A stretch of 64,000 nucleotides of DNA from Natrinema versiforme JCM 10478. Its GTDB lineage: Archaea; Halobacteriota; Halobacteria; Halobacteriales; Natrialbaceae. Both the position numbers and the translations under genes were made by a program. A model generated the notes under the pieces. The model was not told the DNA's origin, did not search any database, and saw nothing but the letters and a program-made list of their open reading frames with translations. The stretch lies in the NCBI RefSeq assembly GCF_000337195.1, contig NZ_AOID01000051.1:1-64000 (forward strand). Reading direction: 5' to 3'. Numbering within the stretch: the first letter of the stretch is position 1; each line of letters opens with the position of its first letter. Below, piece after piece: positions 45,928 through 54,183 of this stretch.

Positions 45928-46344
45928 ATGGATAGGTCACGGTCACACGTCGCTGACGATACGATTCGTCGGTGGGACCGCGCGTTTACTGCACTCTCGG
46001 CCGAACCGCGACGGCAGGTCGTCAGGTCGTTGATCGATGTCGCCGCCGGCGAGTCCATCCGGTTGCCCGAGGCCGTCTCGAACTCGAGCATGGCGACGGA
46101 GTTCGATCAGTTGCGGATTCGATTGCGCCACCACCACCTCCCGCTGTTAGCGGAGGCGGAGCTCGTCCAGTGGGAGGACGATCCGTTGCGCGCCTACCGC
46201 GGTCGCGATTTCGAGGAAGTAAGTGTTATCATCGAGAGCCTGTATGCGAACGCCGACGAGATTCCCGATCGGTTGGTCAGTGGCTGTCGGACCCTCGAGC
46301 GGAAACGCGAGAGCAGTAGTTCGGAGTGTGGGCTGAGCGGGTAA
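45928..46344 (+). CDS. Small HTH-type protein (DUF7344-like)
   Basis: A 138-aa protein beginning MDRSRSHVADDTIRRWDRAF with a predicted winged helix: FTALSAEPRRQVVRSLIDV, then LRIRLRHHHLPLLAEAELVQW and a C-terminal helix. It fits the haloarchaeal DUF7344-type regulators, often annotated as hypothetical. Target unknown. A TATA-like gtttacc near 45896 precedes it by about 30 bp. It stands alone between rps2 and thiR. Confidence 0.75.
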   Translation: MDRSRSHVADDTIRRWDRAFTALSAEPRRQVVRSLIDVAAGESIRLPEAVSNSSMATEFDQLRIRLRHHHLPLLAEAELVQWEDDPLRAYRGRDFEEVSVIIESLYANADEIPDRLVSGCRTLERKRESSSSECGLSG

Positions 46345-46442
46345 TTCCGCCGCGAGACGCTGTGTTCTGCGATCGGGTGTACAGTGACATTCAAGAGCGA
46401 CTAGAGCGCTGAGCACAGCCCGGAGTGGTGGCCAGTATCTGG

Positions 46443-47366
46443 TTACGACGCGGCCGCCTCGAGCAAATCGTCGATCAGTTCAGCGGCGTCGGCGGCCGTC
46501 GCGCCGAAAACGTAGGTCGCGGGTTCGATCCCGAACGCGCCGCGGTGGTAGGCGACGCGGGGGACCGTTCCGCGGTCCGCGAACTGGCGACGGAGGTGTG
46601 CGCCGCGGTCTTCGTAGTCGGCGTCGAACTCAAGTGGGTCGAGTCCGCGTTTTCGGGCGGCCTCGAGCAGGTCGTCGTCGGTGGCGATGTTGATAGCGCC
46701 CCGGACCTCGGGTTCGACGGCATTCGCGGCGATGACCGCCGTCGCGACGTGTTTCGACGCGCCGAACTCCGGATTCGCCGGGATCTCAATGCGACCGCCC
46801 ATGGCGTAGATCCGGCCGGGGATCGCGGCCACGTCGGTTTCGTCACGGGGATCCGGCAGGCACATGCCGACGTTCGTCCCGACGTTCGGCACGGCGTCGA
46901 CCATGCCGGGAATCGAGGCGAGGGTCCGTGTGGCAGTGCGGACGTTCGCGAGCACGTCCCGTTCGGCCCGCACGTCGGGGTCGAGTCCGCGAACACAGAG
47001 ATCACAGCCCAGTCCGCGCAGTTCAGGCATCTCCTCTTCGTGGAGTTCGCAGATGGGGCCCCGATCCTCGAGGCTGCGGACGAGCGAGAGGAGTTCGGCG
47101 AGGGCGTCGTAGCCGTCTAACTCGCCGCTCGCGAGGCCGTCCGCGATGCGTTCGACGGTCGCGACGGTTTCGGGGTCGTTCCGGAACCGGTCGTCGCCGC
47201 CGCTTTCGCCGCCGACGTACTTGCTGACGGCGGCTTGGGTCACGCCGAGTTCGTCGGCGATCTCCCGTTGGGTCAGGCCGCGCTCGGCGAGTCGGACGGC
47301 CAGCATCGCCCGTACCGTCGGCAGGAACCGATCGACGACGAGTTCACTCGGCAAGACGAGCGACAT
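46443..47366 (-). CDS. thiR: ThiR, HTH-ThiN regulator of thiamine genes
   Basis: A regulator with an N-terminal HTH (LAERGLTQREIADELGVTQAAVSKYVGG) and a C-terminal ThiN-like domain that binds thiamine phosphate (IPGRIYAMGGRIEIPANPEFG, VRGAINIATDDDLLEAARKRGL, PRVAYHRGAFGIEPATYVFGA). The middle contains the Cys pair GCDLCVRG. In archaea it represses thiamine biosynthesis and transport genes when thiamine phosphate is present. ATG 47366 gives 307 aa; the frame to 47618 is antisense-like. It is divergent from mvk with a 135-bp gap. Confidence 0.9.
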   Translation of the reverse strand: MSLVLPSELVVDRFLPTVRAMLAVRLAERGLTQREIADELGVTQAAVSKYVGGESGGDDRFRNDPETVATVERIADGLASGELDGYDALAELLSLVRSLEDRGPICELHEEEMPELRGLGCDLCVRGLDPDVRAERDVLANVRTATRTLASIPGMVDAVPNVGTNVGMCLPDPRDETDVAAIPGRIYAMGGRIEIPANPEFGASKHVATAVIAANAVEPEVRGAINIATDDDLLEAARKRGLDPLEFDADYEDRGAHLRRQFADRGTVPRVAYHRGAFGIEPATYVFGATAADAAELIDDLLEAAAS

Positions 47367-47501
47367 ACGACCGAGGTTCGACTGCAGGCACATAAGTCCC
47401 CTCTGCCGGCACGGGATCGGTCGACTGTCCGAGGACGGTCGCCGGCGGGTGGCAACAACGACAAAGATAGCTATTAACCGTCGTCGGACGAACGGCCGGG
47501 C

Positions 47502-48488
47502 ATGACACTCTCGAGCGCTCCCGGGAAGGTGTATCTGTTCGGGGAGCACGCAGTGGTTTACGGCGAGCCCGCCGTTCCGTGTGCGATCGAGCGACGGGCA
47601 CGGGTCGAGGCGACCCAACGGGACGACGGCCGCCTCCGAGTCAACGCTGAGGATCTCAGCCTCGACGGGTTCACCGTCGAGTACGGCGCGACTGCGGACA
47701 GCCGTCCCGACGTTGACGTACCGGAGTCGCTGGTGACGGCGGCGACACAGTACGTCGACGGCGCGATCGAGCAGGTCCGGGCGGTCACCGGCGAGGACGA
47801 CGCCGGCTTCGACGTCACGATCGAGAGCGACATCCCGCTGGGTGCCGGACTCGGCTCCTCGGCGGCGGTCGTCGTCGCCGCCATCGACGCTGCGACCCGC
47901 GAACTCGGCGTCACGCTCGAGCCCGAGGAACTCGCGGAGCGGGCCTATCAGACGGAGTCACAGGTCCAAGAGGGACAGGCTTCGCGGGCCGACACGTTCT
48001 GTTCGGCGACCGGCGGTGCGGTCCGCGTCGAGGGCGACGACTGCCGCTCGCTCGAGGCTCCGGACCTGCCGATCGTGATCGGGTTCGACGGCGGCGCGGG
48101 GGACACCGGCCGATTGGTTGCGGGCGTCCGCTCCCTGCGCGAGGAGTACGATTTCGCGGCCGACACGGTCGAAGCGATCGGGGACATCGTCCGGAACGGC
48201 GAGGACGCGCTCGCCGACGGCGACGTCGAGGAGATCGGGCGGCTGATGGACTTCAATCACGGCCTCCTCTCCGCGCTCGGCGTCTCCTCGCGCTCGCTCG
48301 ATACGATGGTCTGGGCGGCCCGGGACGCGGGTGCCCACGGCGCGAAGCTCACCGGGGCCGGCGGCGGCGGTTGTATCGTCGCGCTCGACCCCACCGAAGA
48401 GACGGAGACCGGGCTGTCCTTTACGCCGGGCTGTGAGGACGCCTTCCGCGCGGAACTCGCCGAAACCGGGGTGAAGCGGCTCGAATGA
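47502..48488 (+). CDS. mvk: Mevalonate kinase
   Basis: Phosphorylates mevalonate on the way to isoprenoid lipids. The 328-aa GHMP kinase has SSAPGKVYLFGEHAVVYGEPA, the ATP-binding PLGAGLGSSAAVVVAAI and KLTGAGGGGCIVALDP. A TATA-like tattaac (47472-47478) lies about 27 bp upstream. It is translationally coupled to ipk (ATGA overlap). Confidence 0.96.
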   Translation: MTLSSAPGKVYLFGEHAVVYGEPAVPCAIERRARVEATQRDDGRLRVNAEDLSLDGFTVEYGATADSRPDVDVPESLVTAATQYVDGAIEQVRAVTGEDDAGFDVTIESDIPLGAGLGSSAAVVVAAIDAATRELGVTLEPEELAERAYQTESQVQEGQASRADTFCSATGGAVRVEGDDCRSLEAPDLPIVIGFDGGAGDTGRLVAGVRSLREEYDFAADTVEAIGDIVRNGEDALADGDVEEIGRLMDFNHGLLSALGVSSRSLDTMVWAARDAGAHGAKLTGAGGGGCIVALDPTEETETGLSFTPGCEDAFRAELAETGVKRLE

Positions 48489-49225
48489 TCGTCTTGAAAC
48501 TCGGTGGGAGCGTCATCACCGAGAAGGACCGCCCGGAAACCCTCGACGGCGCGGCCCTCGAGCGAGCGGCCGACGCGATCGCCGCGGCGCTCGACGCCGG
48601 ACTCGAGAATCTCGTGATCGTCCACGGCGGCGGGAGTTTCGGCCACCACAACGCCAGCGAACACGGCATCAGCACGACTGCTGGGACCCGCGACGCGAGC
48701 GCGGCGCTCGACGTCCACGGTGCGATGAAAACGTTGAACCAGTTCGTCTTGAGCCGCCTGCTCGACCGCGATGTGGACGCGGTGCCAGTCCACCCGTTCT
48801 CGGCGGCCCACCGGGATGGCGCGGGGCAACTCAGCCTGCCGACCGGCCAGATCGAAACGATGCTCGGCGAGGGGTTCGTCCCGGTCATCCACGGCGACAT
48901 GATCGCCCACGCCGGCGCGGGCGCGACCGTGATCAGCGGGGACGAACTGGTCGCGGCCCTCGCTCGCGCCCTCGAGGCCGACCGGGTCGGCCTCTGCTCG
49001 ACGGTCCCCGGCGTGTTAGACGACGATAATGCGGTAATCGACCGGATCGGCGACTTCGAGACCGTCGCCGACGTGCTGGGGGCCAGCGACGCGACGGACG
49101 TAACCGGCGGGATGGCCGGCAAGGTGCAGACGTTGCTCGAACTCGAGGCCGAGGCGTCGATCTTCGGGCTCGAGGCGCTCGCCTCGTTCCTCGAGGGCGA
49201 GAATCCGGGGACGACGATCGACTGA
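48485..49225 (+). CDS. ipk: Isopentenyl phosphate kinase
   Basis: Makes isopentenyl diphosphate in the archaeal mevalonate variant. The 246-aa amino-acid-kinase-fold protein has VLKLGGSVITEKDRP, the active-site His motif HGGGSFGHH (47-55), GDMIAHAGAGATVISGDEL and VTGGMAGKVQTLLEL. Overlaps mvk by 4 bp. The usual haloarchaeal continuation of this cluster, rnj-idsA, is found 6.6 kb away, after the K+ transport block. Confidence 0.95.
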   Translation: MIVLKLGGSVITEKDRPETLDGAALERAADAIAAALDAGLENLVIVHGGGSFGHHNASEHGISTTAGTRDASAALDVHGAMKTLNQFVLSRLLDRDVDAVPVHPFSAAHRDGAGQLSLPTGQIETMLGEGFVPVIHGDMIAHAGAGATVISGDELVAALARALEADRVGLCSTVPGVLDDDNAVIDRIGDFETVADVLGASDATDVTGGMAGKVQTLLELEAEASIFGLEALASFLEGENPGTTID

Positions 49226-49317
49226 GCCCGTCGCGACCGCTCGCACTCACTCTCTTTTGACCGGTAGAACTGCGAGAACTGGCGGTATTCGGGAAGCGTT
49301 CGAAATCCGGCGGCAGC

Positions 49318-50862
49318 TCAGCGGGTCCAGAACCCGCCGGTAAACATGACGAGCACGGGAATAATCTCGAGGCGACCGATCCACATCAGGAAGATCATCA
49401 GGAGCTTCGAGGGGATCGGGAAGTCCAGATAACTGCCGAACGGACCGAGGAATCCGAATCCGGGACCGATGTTCCCGATCGTGGCGAGGCTCGCGCTGAA
49501 CGCCTCGAGCGGCGTTATGTTGTCGATGGCGGCGACGCGGCTGGCGTCGAGTGCGATGAGCAGCGTCGCGATCGCGAAGATGAGGAGGTACATGAACGTA
49601 AAGCCGAGCACGCCGCGAATGGCGTCCTCGTCGACGACGTTGCCGGCGAGCCGGATCGGGCGGACAACCTCGGGATGGGAGGCCGTAAACAGCTCTCGAC
49701 GGAGTACCTTGAAGACGATCAGCCACCGGACGACCTTGACGCCGCCGCCGGTCGAGCCGGCACAGCCGCCGACGAGCATGGCAAAGAGAAGGACGATTCT
49801 GCCCGTCGAATTCCAGTCGGCGAAGTCACTCGTCGCGTAGCCGGTCGAGGTCAGCAGCGACGCGATCTGGAACGCGCTCTGTCGCAGCGAGTTCTCGAGG
49901 ACCCCGTCGGTCACGCCGCCGAGGTCGCCGAGCGCCGGCGCGGCACCGGTATAGAGGACCCCGGCGAGGAGAACGGTCAGCGCACCGATCGCGCCGATAT
50001 AGGCACGAAACTCCGAGTTGCGGACGAATCGATGCCCCTCCCCGCTGAAGACGTGCCAGAACAGGGCGAAGTTCATCCCCGCGATGATCATGAACGGGAT
50101 TGCGGTCCACTGGACGATCGCGGAGAACGCCGCGACGCTGTCGGATTCCGGCGAGAACCCGCCCGTCGGCAGGGTCGTGAACCCGTGGGCAATGGCATTG
50201 TAGAGGTTCATTTCGGGTGCCATCCCCGCGAGGTGGAGCCCGTAGAGAATGGCCATGTACACGATGGTAAAGGCGAAGTAGACGAGCCAGAGGATCCGCG
50301 CGGTTTCGGCGATTCGCGGCGTGAGCTTCTGTAGCTCCGGCCCCGGCGCTTCCGACTCGACGAGCTGTGCGCCGCTGACGGCGATCTCCGGCAGGATCGC
50401 GACCATCAACACGATGATCCCCATCCCGCCGAGCCACTGGGTGAGCTGTCGCCACATCATCACGGCATGCGAGTGGCGCTCGAGGGAAATCTCGCTGAGC
50501 ACCGTCGCTCCGGTCGTCGTGAACCCGGACATCGACTCGAACAGGGCGTTGACGGGATGGGCGAGCGTCGATTCGGTCCCCCAGCCCGCGAGCACGTACG
50601 GCACCGCGCCGATGATCGCGACGGCCAGCCACGAAATCGCCACGAACAACATCGCCTCACGGACCTCCAAGTCCGGCTCGGGACTGAGTCGCTCGAGGCC
50701 GTGGCCGACGGCGACCGTCAGCGCGATCGTCGCGACGAACGGGAACGCGGGATCGCCGTAGATGAGCGCCACGACGAGCGGGATCACCAGCGGGACGGAG
50801 AGGTACTTGAGGACGGTTCCGACCAGCGCCAGACTGGCCCGCCAATCAGTACGGAGCCGCAT
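49318..50862 (-). CDS. trkH: TrkH-family K+ transporter membrane subunit
   Basis: Membrane channel-like subunit for K+ uptake. The 514-aa protein has about 11-12 membrane segments and the repeated pore regions with Gly filters (FESMSGFTTTGAT, HGFTTLPTGGFSP, LLTSTGYATSDF, ASLATIGNIGPGFG). The start ATG 50862 is preferred over 50886. The upstream TATA-like ttaata is at about 50925. It is divergent from the small 51073 gene and trkA. A second TrkH gene lies 1.4 kb away (52274-53821). Confidence 0.93.
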   Translation of the reverse strand: MRLRTDWRASLALVGTVLKYLSVPLVIPLVVALIYGDPAFPFVATIALTVAVGHGLERLSPEPDLEVREAMLFVAISWLAVAIIGAVPYVLAGWGTESTLAHPVNALFESMSGFTTTGATVLSEISLERHSHAVMMWRQLTQWLGGMGIIVLMVAILPEIAVSGAQLVESEAPGPELQKLTPRIAETARILWLVYFAFTIVYMAILYGLHLAGMAPEMNLYNAIAHGFTTLPTGGFSPESDSVAAFSAIVQWTAIPFMIIAGMNFALFWHVFSGEGHRFVRNSEFRAYIGAIGALTVLLAGVLYTGAAPALGDLGGVTDGVLENSLRQSAFQIASLLTSTGYATSDFADWNSTGRIVLLFAMLVGGCAGSTGGGVKVVRWLIVFKVLRRELFTASHPEVVRPIRLAGNVVDEDAIRGVLGFTFMYLLIFAIATLLIALDASRVAAIDNITPLEAFSASLATIGNIGPGFGFLGPFGSYLDFPIPSKLLMIFLMWIGRLEIIPVLVMFTGGFWTR

Positions 50863-51020
50863 AGAACACCCCGATTTCGCAGTCACGTCTGGGCACGATA
50901 TCTAACGGCATTTCGGCTCGGTCCTATTAATCCATCGTAAGCACCCGCCACCGCGACGATAATCGATCCCGGATCACTGCGAATCGTGGCGTCATTCGGA
51001 CCGGTTCGGCGTGACTATCG

Positions 51021-51038
51021 TATCAATATAATTTGATA
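51021..51038. promoter_or_regulatory. 18-bp AT-rich palindrome in the divergent trk promoter region
   Basis: tatcaatataatttgata is an inverted repeat (tatcaa/ttgata around tataat). It lies 8-25 bp upstream of the TATA-like ctatatacg (51044-51051) that fits the 51073 gene with leaderless spacing. It could be an operator for a K+ or osmotic regulator, or simply a TATA-type element. Inference only. Confidence 0.4.
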
Positions 51039-51072
51039 AGGGCCTATATACGAACGGCACGTATACTTATCT

Positions 51073-51315
51073 ATGAGCGTTCGACCACCAAGCGTTCGTC
51101 ACCCGCACTCGTTTTACGACGTGTTCAGCGTCGTTGCCGCAGCGGTGGCGATCATGGCCCTCGTCCTCGCAGTGCGATACGGGTCGGTCATCCGACTCGA
51201 GATGGTCGTCTTCATGGCGGCCGTCTTCCTGTGGGTCGGCTGGGCGATCGAACGGATTCTGGCCGAATCCGAAGCACGGTCGAAACGGCGTCGGCAGACG
51301 CCACCGTGGAAGTGA
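51073..51315 (+). CDS. Small two-TM membrane protein in the trk block
   Basis: An 80-aa protein: MSVRPPSVRHPHSFYDVFSV, two membrane helices (about 17-37 and 43-63), and a charged basic C-terminus (RILAESEARSKRRRQTPPWK). The family is not recognised. The ATG is 27 bp from the TATA element at 51044-51051. Its position between divergent trkH and trkA suggests a role in K+ transport, such as an accessory or anchoring subunit, but this is inferred from context. Confidence 0.7.
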   Translation: MSVRPPSVRHPHSFYDVFSVVAAAVAIMALVLAVRYGSVIRLEMVVFMAAVFLWVGWAIERILAESEARSKRRRQTPPWK

Positions 51316-51453
51316 CCTCGCGGTCGGCCCGTCGATAGCGGCCTGCGCGGTACCGGGGCGGAGACAGCTCGGCGGATTCGGACTCGAGATCGGGTCCCGA
51401 TCGAGGTCAGTAAAGCGATATATTTTCAACGAATACCCGACAAGACCGACGTA

Positions 51454-52140
51454 ATGTATATCGTCATCGTCGGTGCGGGCGATATCGGAATGCCCCTCAT
51501 CGATATCGCGACCCGATCGGGCAACGAGGTCGTCGTCATCGAGAACGACCCCGAACGGGCGGATCACGTCGCCGGTGAGTACGACTGTCTGGTCCTGAAC
51601 GACGATGCGACGGCCCACAATGCGCTTATCGACGCCGGAATCGAGAAAGCTGACGCCTTGATCAGCACAACCGATCGGGACCCGACAAACATCATGGTCT
51701 GCCTGCTCGGGCAGGAACACGAGGTCCCCACGATCGTCTCGGTGGTCCACGATCCCGAGCACATGAACGTGTTCCGCCAGATCGGCGTCAACACGATGGA
51801 AAACCCCCAAGAACTCATCGCCGAATACCTCTACCGAGCGGTCGCTCGCCCGGCGATCGTCGACTACATGCAGATCGGCGAACAAGCGGAGGTCTTCGAG
51901 ATCCGGGTCACCGAAAACGCGCCGATCGCCGGGAAGACACTCATCGAGGCGGCGGACGAAGACCTCCTCTCCGAGGACGTCCTGATCGTCGCGATCGAAC
52001 GCGATGGGCGAGAGCAACCGATCACGCCGCGCGGAGGGACAACGGTTCAGGCCGGCGATTTGCTCACCGTCTACTCGGCGTTCGGTGCCGATCCCGAACT
52101 CACGGACGTGTTCGGCCACCCCGAAGACCGGTTACGATGA
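51454..52140 (+). CDS. trkA: TrkA-type K+ channel regulatory protein
   Basis: Cytoplasmic gating ring protein binding NAD(H)/ATP. The 228-aa protein has one RCK unit: TrkA-N with the Rossmann motif MYIVIVGAGDIGMPL (residues 1-130), and TrkA-C (about 145-225, ITPRGGTTVQAGDLLTVY). It probably assembles as an octamer under one of the TrkH proteins. It is followed by a coupled 46-codon ORF and trkH. A TATA-like gatatatttt lies about 33 bp upstream. Confidence 0.93.
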   Translation: MYIVIVGAGDIGMPLIDIATRSGNEVVVIENDPERADHVAGEYDCLVLNDDATAHNALIDAGIEKADALISTTDRDPTNIMVCLLGQEHEVPTIVSVVHDPEHMNVFRQIGVNTMENPQELIAEYLYRAVARPAIVDYMQIGEQAEVFEIRVTENAPIAGKTLIEAADEDLLSEDVLIVAIERDGREQPITPRGGTTVQAGDLLTVYSAFGADPELTDVFGHPEDRLR

Positions 52141-52277
52141 TGTCGGACACGCACGAGCGGGACACTGCTCTCGATCGACCGCACCGGACGGCCTCGAGCG
52201 AGCGGCCCTCGACTCGAGTGCGTGATCGACAGCGCGGTGCGAACTCGAGTCCATCGGGAGCGAGGAGAGAGACATGA
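52137..52277 (+). CDS. Candidate coupled small ORF between trkA and trkH
   Basis: ATG 52137 overlaps the trkA stop (ATGA), and its own TGA overlaps the trkH ATG (ATGA at 52274). The 46-aa product (MMSDTHERDTALDRPHRTAS...) is Arg/Ser-rich and not acidic, unlike most proteins here. Either it is a small expressed peptide or a translated linker that couples trkA to trkH. A gaggag lies close before the trkH ATG, so trkH could also start without it. Low certainty. Confidence 0.3.
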   Translation: MMSDTHERDTALDRPHRTASSERPSTRVRDRQRGANSSPSGARRET

Positions 52278-53821
52278 ACGAGGCGGTGGAAACGATCGGC
52301 CGGGACTTGGGGCGCATGTTTCAGGCACTGGCCGGTCTCCTGTTCGTCTCGACGCTCATTCCGCTGGTTTGGGGCGAGTACTACGCGATTCCGGCATTGG
52401 TCGTCTCCGGGCTGATTCCGTTCGCGATCGGCTACGCCCTGAGTTCACGGTTCCGGAAGGCGACCAGGCCCGGCAAACTTCACGGGATGATCATCGCCGC
52501 ACTGGGGTGGTTCTGCGTCGCGATCTTCGGCTCGCTCCCCTTCGTCCTCATCGCGTGGACGGTCGAGTTCGCGCCGCCGATCCTCGGAGAGCCGTCACAG
52601 ACATCGACGCTGGCGGCATTTACGAACCCGCTCAATGCGCTGTTCGAGAGCATGAGCGGCTTTACGGGCACCGGCCTGACGATGACCGACAACGAGGAGG
52701 TCCTGCCCCGAACCCTGCAGTGGTGGCGCTCGTTCATCGAGTGGGTCGGCGGCGTCGGCGTCATCGTCCTCACGACGGCGATCCTCGCTCGGCCGGGGAG
52801 CGGCTCGCTCACCCTCTACGAGAGCGAGGCTCGCTCGGAGCGGATCCATCCGAGCATCGTCTCGACGGTGCAGACGATCTGGTGGATCTTCATCCTGTTT
52901 ACCTTCGTCTCGATCCTGCTGCTCTGGGTCGTCGGGATGCCGATCTGGGGCGCGATCAACCACGGGATGACCGGCCTCGCGACCGGCGGGTTCTCGATCA
53001 CCGACAACTCGATCGCGACCTACGACAGCGCCGCCATCGACTTCGCACTCCTGCCGATCATGCTGCTCGGCAGCATCGCGTTCCCGGTCCACTACCTCAT
53101 CCTGCAGGGCGACCTGCGGAACCTCTATGCCGACCTCCAGACCCGCTGGGTATTCATCTATATGGGGCTCGGAACGGCCCTGCTCACCGCGTTGGTGTAC
53201 GTCGGCGACACGTACGACTCCCTGTTTACGGCGTTTCGGTACGGCTCGTTCCAGTTCGTCTCGGCGGCGACCTGTGCCGGCTTCCAGACCGCCGTCGACG
53301 CGACCAACGTGGCGCTCGGGCGCTGGCCGACCCAAGCTCAGCTCACCGTCTCCTTCGGGATGCTCATCGGCGGCGCGGCCGGGTCGACGGTCGGCGGGAT
53401 CAAGCTGATCCGGGCGCTCACGCTGGTGAAGGGCATCCGGTTCCGGATCTCGGATGTCTTCTATCCCGAGACGGCCGTCCGCCGACTGCGGATCAACGGC
53501 CGCCGCCTCAACGAACAGGAGATGCGCCAGGAGTTCGAAGAAGCGGCGATCATCACCGCGCTCTGGTTGATCTTTCTCGGCATCGGCACGTTCGTGCTCC
53601 TCTTGCTGCTCCCGCAGGGCGAGTACACGCTCGAGAACGTGCTCTTCGAAGTCGCGAGCGCACAGGGTAACGTCGGCCTCTCTGCAGGGATCACCGGCCC
53701 CGAATCGCTGCCGACGCTCGGCAAGATCATGTTCCTCTTCAACATGTGGATCGGCCGCCTCGAGATCATTCCCGTCTTGGTGCTGTTACGAGCCGGCTTC
53801 CGCCGCGGAGGGCTCTACTGA
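52274..53821 (+). CDS. trkH: TrkH-family K+ transporter membrane subunit (second)
   Basis: A 515-aa TrkH with about 11 membrane helices and four pore loops (FESMSGFTGTGLT, HGMTGLATGGFSIT, SAATCAGFQTA, SAQGNVGLSAGIT), each with the Gly of the selectivity filter. It differs from the 49318-50862 copy in the pore-loop sequence, so the two are old paralogues rather than a recent duplication. It is coupled to trkA through the small ORF and followed by a tiny membrane gene overlapping by one base. Confidence 0.93.
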   Translation: MNEAVETIGRDLGRMFQALAGLLFVSTLIPLVWGEYYAIPALVVSGLIPFAIGYALSSRFRKATRPGKLHGMIIAALGWFCVAIFGSLPFVLIAWTVEFAPPILGEPSQTSTLAAFTNPLNALFESMSGFTGTGLTMTDNEEVLPRTLQWWRSFIEWVGGVGVIVLTTAILARPGSGSLTLYESEARSERIHPSIVSTVQTIWWIFILFTFVSILLLWVVGMPIWGAINHGMTGLATGGFSITDNSIATYDSAAIDFALLPIMLLGSIAFPVHYLILQGDLRNLYADLQTRWVFIYMGLGTALLTALVYVGDTYDSLFTAFRYGSFQFVSAATCAGFQTAVDATNVALGRWPTQAQLTVSFGMLIGGAAGSTVGGIKLIRALTLVKGIRFRISDVFYPETAVRRLRINGRRLNEQEMRQEFEEAAIITALWLIFLGIGTFVLLLLLPQGEYTLENVLFEVASAQGNVGLSAGITGPESLPTLGKIMFLFNMWIGRLEIIPVLVLLRAGFRRGGLY

Positions 53822-54024
53822 TGCGGGTCAGTGAGCTGCCGATCGTCGGCGACCTCCTCGAGTCGGGTGCCGAAGACCGGGTCTTCGATTCGCTCCTGCT
53901 CGTCGGCCCGCTGCTGATACTCGTAATCGCGGTCGCCGGCAGGTCGGCTCTGACGACGGGACTCGCCGCCGCATACGTCATGTTCTTCGTCGCGTACGTC
54001 CTCTACCGCGGCGTTCGCCACTGA
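53821..54024 (+). CDS. Small membrane protein coupled to trkH
   Basis: A 67-aa protein: amphipathic start MRVSELPIVGDLLESGAEDR, then two hydrophobic helices (about 24-40 and 44-64), ending YRGVRH. Its ATG shares one base with the trkH stop (TGATG). The tight coupling suggests a small accessory subunit of the transporter, comparable in size to KdpF of the Kdp system, but no homology is claimed. Family not recognised. Confidence 0.65.
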   Translation: MRVSELPIVGDLLESGAEDRVFDSLLLVGPLLILVIAVAGRSALTTGLAAAYVMFFVAYVLYRGVRH

Positions 54025-54183
54025 ATCGGTGGGTCGGAATCGAGAATCGGGTTCGGGAAGTAGGGGTCGAGATCGGGGGTCAGAGACTCGAGCGGTCGCG
54101 AATACTGGCCGAAACCAGATTCGTCTACCAGCTTTCTAGCAGTGATCGACTGTGTATATCGAGAGAAGACGAAGACAGAAGTC

